A DNA stretch of 64,000 bases from Flavobacterium sp. 1355 (GTDB taxonomy: Bacteria; Bacteroidota; Bacteroidia; Flavobacteriales; Flavobacteriaceae), in contig NZ_JAFICC010000010.1 of assembly GCF_017833415.1 (NCBI RefSeq), positions 124,001-188,000 of the forward strand, written 5' to 3'. Both the position numbers and the translations under genes were made by a program. This document shows, piece by piece, positions 51,989-60,177 of the stretch. The notes below the pieces were generated by a model. The model saw nothing but the letters and a program-made list of their open reading frames with translations. It did not search any database and was not told the origin of the DNA. The first letter of the stretch is position 1. Each line of letters begins with the position of its first letter.

Positions 51989-52489
51989 ATTTATATTGTA
52001 TGTTGAATTTTCTGAAGAGCAAAAATAAATATTTTAAATAACTTAAAAGCATAAATTGAATTTAAAATCACATCAAGTTCGTCGTCCCTCAAGGTTTTAA
52101 CTTTTTAATGTTAATTGTGATATTTACGAAATCGTTATAATAACGTATAAAACACATTTAATGCAGTAAAAACTTTTTTTTTAGACAAACTTTAGATTAT
52201 TTGTTTAATTCTTTTATCCTCAAAATTCATTCATCAAAACGGCAAAATTAAAAAATTAGTATTTTTATTACAAAATTAATTTTCAAAAATATATCTGATC
52301 CTTACAAAATCTCTAACAATCAGTCGAAATGAATGCTTTTTTAATTTTAAATCCAGATGAAAACAATCCAAAACTAAAAAATCTTCGAAATCGTAATAGT
52401 TTTAAAAAATATTATGCATGCATAGTATAATTATTCCAAATTAAATTCTAAATTTGTAAAAGCATATTATAAATTCAAAATATATACTT
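51989..52489. other. Divergent promoter region between pdhB and etfB
   Basis: This 501-base AT-rich gap holds a minus-strand TATTTTTG box (52020-52027) for pdhB and a plus-strand TAAATTTG box (52449-52456) for etfB, 34 bases before its start codon. The middle part shows no convincing gene; a 33-codon ORF at 52329 is not supported. Confidence 0.6.
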
Positions 52490-53236
52490 ATGAAAATACT
52501 AGTTTGCATCAGCCATGTGCCTGATACTACTTCAAAAATCAACTTCTCCAATGGTGACTCAGAGTTTGATACCAATGGTGTACAATATGTAATTAACCCT
52601 AATGATGAGTTTGGTTTAACACGTGCTATCTGGTTTCAGGAGCAACAAGGCGCTACAGTTACTGTTGTAAATGTTGGAGGTCCTGATACTGAACCAACTT
52701 TGCGTAAAGCACTGGCAATTGGTGCTAACGAAGCTATTCGTGTGAATGCAAATCCAACTGATGGTTTTTTTGTTGCTAAACAATTGGCTGAAGTAATTAA
52801 AACTGGCGGATATGATTTGGTAATTGCAGGAAAAGAATCTTTGGATTATAATGGAGGAATGGTTCCGGGAATGATTGCAGGAATTTTAGGTTCTAATTTC
52901 TTAAACTCTTGTACAAGCTTAACTGTTGATGGCAATAATGTAAAAGCAGTGCGAGAGATTGACGGAGGAAAAGAAACTGTAAGCACTACTCTACCTCTAA
53001 TTATTGGTGGACAAAAAGGTCTGGTTGAAGAAAAAGATCTTCGTATCCCGAACATGAGAGGAATTATGACGGCAAGAACAAAAGCCTTGACAATTCTTGA
53101 ACCAGTTGATGCTCCTGTGAATACAAAAGCAGTGAAATTTGAAAAACCAGCTCCTAAATCAGCAGTGAAATTAATTTCTCCTGACAATTTAGATGAGTTA
53201 ATCAATTTATTACACAACGAGGCTAAAGTAATCTAG
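52490..53236 (+). CDS. etfB: Electron transfer flavoprotein beta subunit
   Basis: This 248-residue ETF beta has KILVCISHVPDTTSKINF at the N-terminus, and the AMP/FAD-contact region around GGYDLVIAGKESLDYNGGMVPGMIAGIL. VSTTLPLIIGGQKGLVEEKDLRIPNMRGIMTARTKALTILEP is the recognition-loop segment. It pairs with EtfA, encoded 86 bases downstream, to carry electrons from acyl-CoA dehydrogenases to the membrane quinone pool. Confidence 0.96.
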   Translation: MKILVCISHVPDTTSKINFSNGDSEFDTNGVQYVINPNDEFGLTRAIWFQEQQGATVTVVNVGGPDTEPTLRKALAIGANEAIRVNANPTDGFFVAKQLAEVIKTGGYDLVIAGKESLDYNGGMVPGMIAGILGSNFLNSCTSLTVDGNNVKAVREIDGGKETVSTTLPLIIGGQKGLVEEKDLRIPNMRGIMTARTKALTILEPVDAPVNTKAVKFEKPAPKSAVKLISPDNLDELINLLHNEAKVI

Positions 53237-53322
53237 TAACCGTTTTCAGTCTCGGTTTTCAGCCTTCAGCCTACAACTTGAAACCTGAAACCTGAAACTA
53301 ACAACCTTTAAACAAAAACATT

Positions 53323-54291
53323 ATGTCAATATTAATATATGCAGAATCTGCAGAAGGAAAATTTAAAAAAGTTGCTTTTGAATTAGCTTCGTATGCTAAA
53401 AAAGTAGCCGAATCATTAGGAACAACCGTAACAGCTTTGACTGTAAATATCAGCGATGTAAGCGAATTAAAAAAGTACGGAGTTGACAAAATATTAAAAG
53501 TAAGCAACGATAAATTAGCAGGTTTTACAGCTAAGGCTTATGCTGATGTTATCAAACAGGCTGCTGAAAAAGAAGGTACAAAATTAGTTTTACTTTCTTC
53601 AACTACAGACAGTATTTATCTTTCATCATTAATAGCAGTATCTTTAAATGCTGGTTTTGCTTCAAATGTTGTGGGATTGCCGGTGAGCACTTCTCCTTTT
53701 CAGGTAAAAAGAAATGCTTTCTCAAACAAAGCCTTTAATATTACTGAAATCAGTACAGATGTAAAAGTCCTTGGTTTAGCTAAAAACTCTTATGGCATTT
53801 TTGAAAATGCAGGAGCAGGAGCTGAAGAAGATTTCAACCCAACTATTGGAGAAAATGACTTTGGCGTAAAAGTAGAATCTGTAGAAAAAGTTACAGGAAA
53901 AGTTTCTATCGCAGACGCTGATGTTGTAGTTTCTGGCGGACGCGGACTAAAAGGCCCTGAAAACTGGGGATTAATAGAGGATTTGGCTAGTGCCTTAGGC
54001 GCTGCTACAGCATGTTCTAAACCTGTTTCAGACTTAGGATGGAGACCTCACAGTGAACACGTTGGACAAACAGGAAAACCTGTTGCAACAAATCTGTACA
54101 TAGCAGTTGGAATCTCTGGAGCTATCCAGCATATTGCAGGTATTAACTCATCAAAAGTAAAAGTAGTAATCAATAGTGATCCTGAAGCTCCTTTCTTTAA
54201 AGTAGCAGATTATGGCATTGTTGGAGATGCTTTTGAAATTGTACCAAAATTAACTGAGAAATTAAAAGCATTTAAAGCTCAACACTCTTAG
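53323..54291 (+). CDS. etfA: Electron transfer flavoprotein alpha subunit
   Basis: This 322-residue ETF alpha has the C-terminal FAD domain signature [50 protein letters not shown]. The segment [47 protein letters not shown] holds the flavin. It is the partner of EtfB. A hairpin with AGCTGCCTAAA and TTTAGGTGGCTT plus a T run (54316-54365) follows. Confidence 0.96.
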   Translation: MSILIYAESAEGKFKKVAFELASYAKKVAESLGTTVTALTVNISDVSELKKYGVDKILKVSNDKLAGFTAKAYADVIKQAAEKEGTKLVLLSSTTDSIYLSSLIAVSLNAGFASNVVGLPVSTSPFQVKRNAFSNKAFNITEISTDVKVLGLAKNSYGIFENAGAGAEEDFNPTIGENDFGVKVESVEKVTGKVSIADADVVVSGGRGLKGPENWGLIEDLASALGAATACSKPVSDLGWRPHSEHVGQTGKPVATNLYIAVGISGAIQHIAGINSSKVKVVINSDPEAPFFKVADYGIVGDAFEIVPKLTEKLKAFKAQHS

Positions 54292-54315
54292 AATTAAAAT
54301 TCTCTATAAAAATAT

Positions 54316-54365
54316 AGCTGCCTAAAAATAAGATAATCGTATCTTTGCTTTAGGTGGCTTTTTTG
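54316..54365 (+). terminator. Terminator after etfA
   Basis: Arms AGCTGCCTAAA and TTTAGGTGGCT around a loop of about 23 bases, followed by six T residues. Confidence 0.65.
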
Positions 54366-54455
54366 TTCCATAATTTTTGATTAAAATTGCACCTTTATTT
54401 TTTAATGAAAAAAGTATTAAAATAGGCATTGATTTGCCCTTTTTTACCCACATAT

Positions 54456-55079
54456 ATGAGTCTAGTAAAATTATCCATAAAAGGAATTTCATACAGTCAA
54501 ACTCAAAATGGTGCTTATGCTCTTATTTTGAATGAAGTTGATGGCGAAAGAAAACTTCCAATTGTTATTGGTGCTTTTGAAGCCCAATCGATTGCTATTG
54601 CATTAGAAAAAGAAATAAAACCTCCACGTCCTTTGACACATGATTTGTTCAAAAATTTCGCAGAAAGATTTGACATTGTGGTTAAACAGGTTATTATACA
54701 CAAACTTGTTGACGGTGTCTTCTATTCAAGTTTAATTTGCGAAAGAGATAAAATCGAAGAGATCATCGATGCAAGGACTTCTGATGCAATTGCGTTGGCA
54801 TTACGATTTAATGCTCCGATTTTTACTTATAAAAATATTTTGGATAAAGCCGGAATTTATTTAAAATCAAATACTGCAGACACCGACCAGGGTTCTCAGG
54901 AAATCGACGATGTACTTTCTAATCCTGAAACTTTTGGTCACGAAGAAGAAAGCAATCAATCTGGAGATGTTTATGCTAAACATAGTCTGCAGGAGTTAAA
55001 CGAACTTTTGGACCAGGCCGTTTCTCAGGAAGATTATGAGAAAGCAGCAAAAATCAGAGATGAAATTTCGAAAAGATAA
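54456..55079 (+). CDS. Bifunctional nuclease (BFN/DUF151) domain protein with C-terminal UVR domain
   Basis: This protein of about 207 residues has the BFN domain in its first 130 residues (LNEVDGERKLPIVIGAFEAQSIAIALE, DARTSDAIALALRFNAPIF). The C-terminal HSLQELNELLDQAVSQEDYEKAAKIRDEI is a UVR motif as in UvrB/UvrC. The start at ATG 54456 (MSLVKLSIKG) is preferred over a TTG nine codons upstream. BFN proteins act as DNases/RNases in plants, but the bacterial role is uncertain; the UVR part suggests contact with repair or protease machinery. Confidence 0.9.
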   Translation: MSLVKLSIKGISYSQTQNGAYALILNEVDGERKLPIVIGAFEAQSIAIALEKEIKPPRPLTHDLFKNFAERFDIVVKQVIIHKLVDGVFYSSLICERDKIEEIIDARTSDAIALALRFNAPIFTYKNILDKAGIYLKSNTADTDQGSQEIDDVLSNPETFGHEEESNQSGDVYAKHSLQELNELLDQAVSQEDYEKAAKIRDEISKR

Positions 55080-55135
55080 CTTCAGTAGTAGATTTTAGAC
55101 TTTAGATCAGATTATTTATTTTTAGATTTTTCAAA

Positions 55136-55987
55136 ATGAAACAATATTTAGATTTAGTAAAACATGTTTTAGAAAACGGGAACCAAAAAGGAGACCGAAC
55201 CGGAACGGGAACAAAAAGTGTTTTTGGCTACCAGATGCGTTTTGATTTGAGTGAAGGTTTTCCGATGGTAACAACCAAAAAATTACACTTAAAATCTATT
55301 ATATACGAACTGCTTTGGTTTTTAAAAGGTGACACCAATATTCAATATCTTCAGGAAAACGGAGTAAAAATATGGGATGCCTGGGCAGACTCAAACGGAG
55401 ATTTAGGGCCTGTATACGGACATCAGTGGCGTAATTGGAATAGTGAGGAAATTGATCAGATTTCTGAATTAATTACTGAATTAAAAACAAATCCCAATAG
55501 CAGAAGAATGTTAGTTTCTGCATGGAATCCTTCTGTCCTGCCGGATACAAAAAAATCATTTGAAGAAAATGTTGCGAATAACAAAGCAGCTTTGCCTCCT
55601 TGTCATGCTTTCTTTCAATTTTATGTAGCAAGCCCAGATGCAGAAAAAGGAGAAAGAAAAGGAAAATTATCCTGCCAATTATATCAGCGTAGTGCCGACA
55701 TTTTTTTAGGAGTTCCTTTTAATATTGCTTCTTATGCATTATTGACCATGATGATTGCACAAGTTTGCGATTTAGAACCAGGAGAGTTTATTCACACTTT
55801 TGGAGATGCGCACATTTACAACAATCACTTTGAGCAATTAGAATTACAATTGACGCGCGAACCAAAACCGTTGCCAAAAATGATTTTAAATCCTGAAATC
55901 AAAAACATTTTTGATTTTGATTATAATGATTTTACACTTGTAGATTATGAACCACACGCCGGCATAAAAGGCAGTGTCGCTGTATAA
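55136..55987 (+). CDS. thyA: Thymidylate synthase
   Basis: This 283-residue ThyA methylates dUMP with methylenetetrahydrofolate. It carries [20 protein letters not shown], the catalytic Cys in [35 protein letters not shown] and [12 protein letters not shown]. Compared with the E. coli enzyme (264 residues) there are short insertions before and after the catalytic loop. It sits with a DHFR gene about 0.9 kb downstream, the usual thymidylate-cycle pairing. Confidence 0.96.
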   Translation: MKQYLDLVKHVLENGNQKGDRTGTGTKSVFGYQMRFDLSEGFPMVTTKKLHLKSIIYELLWFLKGDTNIQYLQENGVKIWDAWADSNGDLGPVYGHQWRNWNSEEIDQISELITELKTNPNSRRMLVSAWNPSVLPDTKKSFEENVANNKAALPPCHAFFQFYVASPDAEKGERKGKLSCQLYQRSADIFLGVPFNIASYALLTMMIAQVCDLEPGEFIHTFGDAHIYNNHFEQLELQLTREPKPLPKMILNPEIKNIFDFDYNDFTLVDYEPHAGIKGSVAV

Positions 55988-55993
55988 AATATA

Positions 55994-56020
55994 AAATCCG
56001 CTCAAAAGCGGATTTTTTTT
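55994..56020 (+). terminator. Terminator after thyA
   Basis: Arms AAATCCGCT and AGCGGATTT with an eight-base T run. It overlaps the end of the convergent gene at 56019. Confidence 0.87.
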
Positions 56021-56315
56021 ATAGAACTAACACACTATTTTCGCTGCCTGCATAATCATTCCATCTATAGGAGTCTGCTTCGGGTTCATTAACATAAATT
56101 CCGTCGATGACATATTTAAACTCATAAATTGCATCTTTAACCAAATCATAAGTCGCTTTAAAAGTCCCATTTTTTAATTTACTCAAAGCTCCTTCACTTG
56201 CATTCCAATTGTTAAAATCTCCCACTACAGCAGCTGTACCAGCATCTTTAGCATCAATTGAAAATGTAACTTTACAAACTGGTTTTGTTTTTACAAATTG
56301 TTTCTTTAAAGCCAT
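56019..56315 (-). CDS. Isoamylase N-terminal / glycogen-binding (CBM48-like) domain protein
   Basis: This 98-residue single-domain protein has VCKVTFSIDAKDAGTAAVVGDFNNWNASEGALSKLKNGTFKATYDL, then YEFKYVIDGIYVNEPEADSYRWNDYAGSENSVL. This is the early-set fold seen in glycogen-branching enzymes and AMPK-beta. The Trp in FNNW and the Lys/Asn positions suggest carbohydrate binding. No catalytic domain is attached. Role unknown; possibly linked to glycogen storage. Confidence 0.85.
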   Translation of the reverse strand: MALKKQFVKTKPVCKVTFSIDAKDAGTAAVVGDFNNWNASEGALSKLKNGTFKATYDLVKDAIYEFKYVIDGIYVNEPEADSYRWNDYAGSENSVLVL

Positions 56316-56556
56316 AACTATTTAATTTTTAGATTAATACATCTAAATTACATCATTTCGATTAAGATTCAATACTTAGATAATCGAATTATGATAATAG
56401 CAAAAAGGCAATATTAATTTCATTCAATTCATAATTAATGAGTACTTAAATTTTGAATTTAAAATTCTCAGATCATTTTAAGGCAAATATTCTGCAATCG
56501 AAATATTGTGTTTTAAAAATAAATTCTAACTTTATAATCTCATTATTTTTTATCTT

Positions 56557-56910
56557 ATGGAAAAGGAAGTGCACGAACAATACGAGTATGCCAGAAGAAG
56601 ACTAAGACAAAAGAAAATATTATATTTTCATTTTGTACTTTTCCTTTTAGGCAGTTTGTTTTTATTTATTGCAAATAGATTCTTTGGGCTTGGTGTAAAT
56701 ATAGATAATACCAACCAAAACTGGTGTATCTGGGTAATAACTATATGGCTTTTTATTTTTATTCTTCATTTTATAAAAGTCTATATTACAGACAGGTTTA
56801 TGAATAAAAACTGGGAAAGAGAACAAATTGACAGGCTTGTTGGTTTGCAGCAAAAAAGAATCAGTCAATTAGAATCAAAAATAAACGAGAATACCGAAAA
56901 TAAAATTTAG
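56557..56910 (+). CDS. 2TM domain-containing membrane protein
   Basis: This 117-residue protein begins EQYEYARRRLRQKKILYFHFVLFLLGSLFLFIANRFF, has a second helix ITIWLFIFILHFIKVYI, and ends in the basic tail DRFMNKNWEREQIDRLVGLQQKRISQLESK. This matches the 2TM family, also found at the N-terminus of some sensor kinases. Its stop codon is 10 bases before the DHFR start, so the two are likely co-transcribed. Function unknown. Confidence 0.87.
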   Translation: MEKEVHEQYEYARRRLRQKKILYFHFVLFLLGSLFLFIANRFFGLGVNIDNTNQNWCIWVITIWLFIFILHFIKVYITDRFMNKNWEREQIDRLVGLQQKRISQLESKINENTENKI

Positions 56911-56920
56911 TTAGCATACC

Positions 56921-57403
56921 ATGATTATAATGATAGCGGCTGTTGCCGAAAACAATGCTCTAGGAAAAAATAATGAATTGGTTTGGCATTTACCAAATGA
57001 TTTTAAAAGATTTAAAGCACTTACAACAAACCACTATATTATTATGGGAAGAAAAACTTTTGAAAGTTTTCCGAAACCATTACCAAATAGAACCCATGTG
57101 ATAATAACCCGCCAAAAAGATTATAATCCGGAAGGCTGTATTGTGGTGGATAGTATTGAAAAAGCAATCGCGGTATGTCCTGAGAATGAAGATTCTTATG
57201 TAATTGGAGGGGGAGAAATCTATAATCTTGCGCTGCCTTATGCCGATATTATAGAAATCACCAAAGTACATCATACGTTTGAAGCTGATGCTTTTTTTCC
57301 TAAAATCAGTAAAAGTGAATGGTTATTAGTAGAGGCAGAAACAAATATTAAAGATGAAAAACATCTTTATGATTATACTTATGAAACTTACATTAGGAAG
57401 TAA
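56921..57403 (+). CDS. folA: Dihydrofolate reductase
   Basis: This 160-residue DHFR regenerates tetrahydrofolate after thymidylate synthesis. It carries MIAAVAENNALGKNNELVWHLPNDFKRFKALT with the substrate Asp, the NADPH-binding IMGRKTFESF, and SYVIGGGEIYNLALPYADIIEITKVHHTFEADAFFP. All family positions look normal. Confidence 0.96.
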   Translation: MIIMIAAVAENNALGKNNELVWHLPNDFKRFKALTTNHYIIMGRKTFESFPKPLPNRTHVIITRQKDYNPEGCIVVDSIEKAIAVCPENEDSYVIGGGEIYNLALPYADIIEITKVHHTFEADAFFPKISKSEWLLVEAETNIKDEKHLYDYTYETYIRK

Positions 57404-57952
57404 AAAATAAAAACACCCTCAAAAGAGGATGTTTTTAATAAAAATGATTTCCAGCTTAGCACTCTTCAGGAATAGAATTTGATAAATAAAAATCACCTGA
57501 CATGATTTATAACATTTGATATTTCTTGAGACAAGTCTCAAAAAAGTCCTTAATACCAAATACCACGAAGGTATTAAAGACAAGAAAATTAAAATTTCCA
57601 AAAACAAATTTAATCCTAAGAACGTATTAGCACTTTAAAAAGAATATTGCATTTAAGAGCAATATTTTCAAAACTACTTCCTGAACAAACAAACAACCAG
57701 CGCAAAAGCATTCATTTGATTTAAGTCACTAAAATCAGGAAATCATTTAATATTTTTTACAGGACAAAATTGACTATAATTTCTTACGCGCACAATACCC
57801 ACTTTCCGTGATTTTTTTAATATACCTGTTTTAGGTGAGCATAAACATCCCTCCTTCTTCAGATAAAAAATACTTCTTGTTCAATTAATTTTACAAATTA
57901 AAAAACTGAATTACAGTTAAAGATTTGTATTATATTTGCGTAAATAAAAAAA
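57404..57952. other. Gene-free gap between folA and ubiE
   Basis: This gap of 549 bases starts with a terminator-like hairpin at 57410-57436 (AAAACACCCTC/GAGGATGTTTT). It contains a perfect 16-base palindrome TTGAGACAAGTCTCAA (57526-57541), then TTAATACC..GGTATTAA (57550-57577). A TATATTTG box (57931-57938) 15 bases before ubiE is probably its promoter. No ORF in the gap has protein-like composition. Confidence 0.6.
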
Positions 57953-58684
57953 ATGTCTAAAAAAATAACTCCGTATAAAAATTCAACATTAGGCAAAAAA
58001 GAACAAGTTGCCCAAATGTTTGATACCATCTCTGGAAACTATGATAACTTAAACCGCGTAATATCATTTGGAATTGATGTTAAGTGGAGAAAAAAGGTAT
58101 TGAAAATAGTATCTGATAAGAAACCAAAAAACATTCTTGATATAGCAACAGGAACTGGCGATTTGGCTATTTTGATGGCAAAAACAAATGCAGAAAAAAT
58201 AATTGGTTTAGACATTTCTGCCGGAATGCTGGAAGTTGGAAAAAAGAAAGTAGAAGAAAAAAAACTTTCTAATATTATTGAGTTAGTTTTGGGAGATTCT
58301 GAAAATATTCCTTTTGAAGATAATTATTTTGACGCTATTACTGTTAGTTTTGGTGTTAGAAATTTTGAAAACCTGGAAAAAGGTTTTGCTGAAATCTTAA
58401 GAGTTTTAAAACCAAATGGCGTTTTTGTTATTTTAGAAACTTCAGTTCCGGACAAAACACCTTACAAACAGGGATACAATTTTTACACTAAAAATATACT
58501 TCCGCTCATAGGTAAATTATTTTCGAAAGATAATTCAGCGTATGGATATTTGTCTGAATCTGCAGCTGCTTTTCCTTATGGAGAAGCATTGAACAATATT
58601 TTGAGAAAAATTGGGTTTATAGATGTTGTGGCTATGCCTCAAACTTTTGGAGTTGCAACAATTTATTCTGCTTCTAAAAAATAG
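57953..58684 (+). CDS. ubiE: Demethylmenaquinone methyltransferase
   Basis: This 243-residue SAM methyltransferase catalyses the last step of menaquinone synthesis. The N-terminal [30 protein letters not shown] and the SAM motif [12 protein letters not shown] are family signatures. [36 protein letters not shown] and the end [20 protein letters not shown] are also typical. It is followed at once by porT, the usual Flavobacterium arrangement. Confidence 0.95.
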   Translation: MSKKITPYKNSTLGKKEQVAQMFDTISGNYDNLNRVISFGIDVKWRKKVLKIVSDKKPKNILDIATGTGDLAILMAKTNAEKIIGLDISAGMLEVGKKKVEEKKLSNIIELVLGDSENIPFEDNYFDAITVSFGVRNFENLEKGFAEILRVLKPNGVFVILETSVPDKTPYKQGYNFYTKNILPLIGKLFSKDNSAYGYLSESAAAFPYGEALNNILRKIGFIDVVAMPQTFGVATIYSASKK

Positions 58685-58685
58685 T

Positions 58686-59402
58686 ATGAAAAAAACAGTA
58701 ATCTTAATTTTATTAGTCTTAACGACAAAGGGATATTCTCAATTTGCTAAAAGTATGTTTAGCAAAGACCCTATTATTAATCTCGAAAACTGGCAAAAGC
58801 AACGCCTGTATTTCGGTTATTATTTAGGTTTTAATAGTTTTGACTTTAAATTTGATTACAAAAATGTCGTTGAACAGGATATTCAGGTAAAAAAAACAAC
58901 TGGTTTTAATGTTGGAGTTGTAGCCGATTTGCGTTTACAGGAATACATTAACCTGCGTTTTGAACCAGGTTTGTATTATACAAAACGTGATTTATATTTT
59001 CCGGGTGTAGGTGAATTAGAAAAAGATTATTTAAGAGAAGTAAACAGTACTTATATTCATTTTCCTTTATTATTAAAATTCTCGGCTTTGCGTACGGGCA
59101 ATATTCGCCCATATTTAGTTGGCGGAATGTCAACCACTTTGAATTTATCAAGCAACTCAAAATCAAAAGATGATAATTTCCAGCAAAAATTCAGGGTAAA
59201 ACAATGGACAGCTGCTTATGAACTCGGTTTTGGTGTTGATTTTTTTACTGAGTATTTTATTTTCTCACCTTCTGTAAGAGGAATGTTTGGTATATCTGAT
59301 GAATTAATTCGTGATAATGCGGTTAATGGTGCTAGTCCATGGACAGATAATATCGATTCTATGAAATCCAGAGCGATTTTAATAAATTTCACTTTTCATT
59401 AA
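58686..59402 (+). CDS. porT: PorT, type IX secretion system outer-membrane component
   Basis: This protein of about 238 residues has signal peptide MKKTVILILLVLTTKGYSQ. Its barrel-type body opens with NLENWQKQRLYFGYYLGFNSFDFKF and ends in ILINFTFH. It resembles PorT, required for type IX secretion of gliding and cell-surface proteins. The start at 58686, one base after the ubiE stop, is chosen over an upstream in-frame ATG inside ubiE because it gives a proper signal peptide. Assignment rests on sequence and the ubiE-porT order. Confidence 0.87.
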   Translation: MKKTVILILLVLTTKGYSQFAKSMFSKDPIINLENWQKQRLYFGYYLGFNSFDFKFDYKNVVEQDIQVKKTTGFNVGVVADLRLQEYINLRFEPGLYYTKRDLYFPGVGELEKDYLREVNSTYIHFPLLLKFSALRTGNIRPYLVGGMSTTLNLSSNSKSKDDNFQQKFRVKQWTAAYELGFGVDFFTEYFIFSPSVRGMFGISDELIRDNAVNGASPWTDNIDSMKSRAILINFTFH

Positions 59403-59411
59403 AACAATTTC

Positions 59412-60140
59412 TCAACTATTTCGTTTAAATTCACTTAAAATAATTGCTGTTGCGGTAGCTACGTTTAAACTTTCGGTTTTTTGTAGTTCGCCAAACCTTG
59501 GAATTGTGATTCGGCTGGTAACCATTTGTTCAATCTCTTCAGAAATACCATTGGCTTCATTACCCATAATAATGATGCCGTCCTGAGGCAGATTTGACTG
59601 ATAAATATTATCTCCGTCCATAAATGTTCCAAAGACAGGCAACTCTGTTTGTGAAATAAAAGTTTTGAGATCAATATAATTTACATTTACTCTGGTAATC
59701 GAACCCATTGTAGCCTGTACTACTTTTGGATTGTAAATGTCAACGGTTTCCTTAGAACAAATAATTTGTTTGATCCCAAACCAGTCACAAAGACGTAAGA
59801 TTGTTCCAAGATTTCCCGGATCACGAATGTCGTCCAGAGCCAGAATTAAACCGGAATTGGTTATTTTGTTTTCGGCTGGAATCCTGAAAACCGCAAGGCA
59901 CGAATTTGGAGTTGTTAAAGCACTTATTTTTTTAAGTTCCTGTTCATTAATGATTGTACGTTTTGAAGACTTAACTGTTTCAAAATCATTTTGCGTAGTG
60001 TATAAATGTTCTAATTCAAGGTTAGACTGTAAAAGTTCCTGAATTACTTTTACTCCTTCGGCAAAAAATAATTGATTTGCAAAACGCTGCTTTTTTTGAT
60101 GTAAACCTGATATAAGCTTTATTTGGTTTTTACTAACCAT
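59412..60140 (-). CDS. SpoU/TrmH-family RNA 2'-O-ribose methyltransferase
   Basis: This 242-residue protein begins MVSKNQIKLISGLHQKKQRFANQLFFAEGVKVI, the usual N-terminal substrate-binding domain. It then has the knotted SPOUT signatures LILALDDIRDPGNLGTILRLCDWFG, IIIMGNEANGISEEIEQMV and ITIPRFGELQKTESLNVATATAIIL. It methylates a ribose in rRNA or tRNA; the site is unknown. Confidence 0.93.
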   Translation of the reverse strand: MVSKNQIKLISGLHQKKQRFANQLFFAEGVKVIQELLQSNLELEHLYTTQNDFETVKSSKRTIINEQELKKISALTTPNSCLAVFRIPAENKITNSGLILALDDIRDPGNLGTILRLCDWFGIKQIICSKETVDIYNPKVVQATMGSITRVNVNYIDLKTFISQTELPVFGTFMDGDNIYQSNLPQDGIIIMGNEANGISEEIEQMVTSRITIPRFGELQKTESLNVATATAIILSEFKRNS

Positions 60141-60177
60141 AAAATAATGTACTTTTGAATTAAATATTTAATAACAC

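Noticed and set aside
52329..52430. 33-codon ORF upstream of etfB
   Set aside because: No recognisable motif; composition is that of AT-rich intergenic sequence; low support.
57419..57607. 62-codon ORF in the folA-ubiE gap
   Set aside because: It runs through a terminator hairpin and two palindromes and has a random hydrophobic composition.
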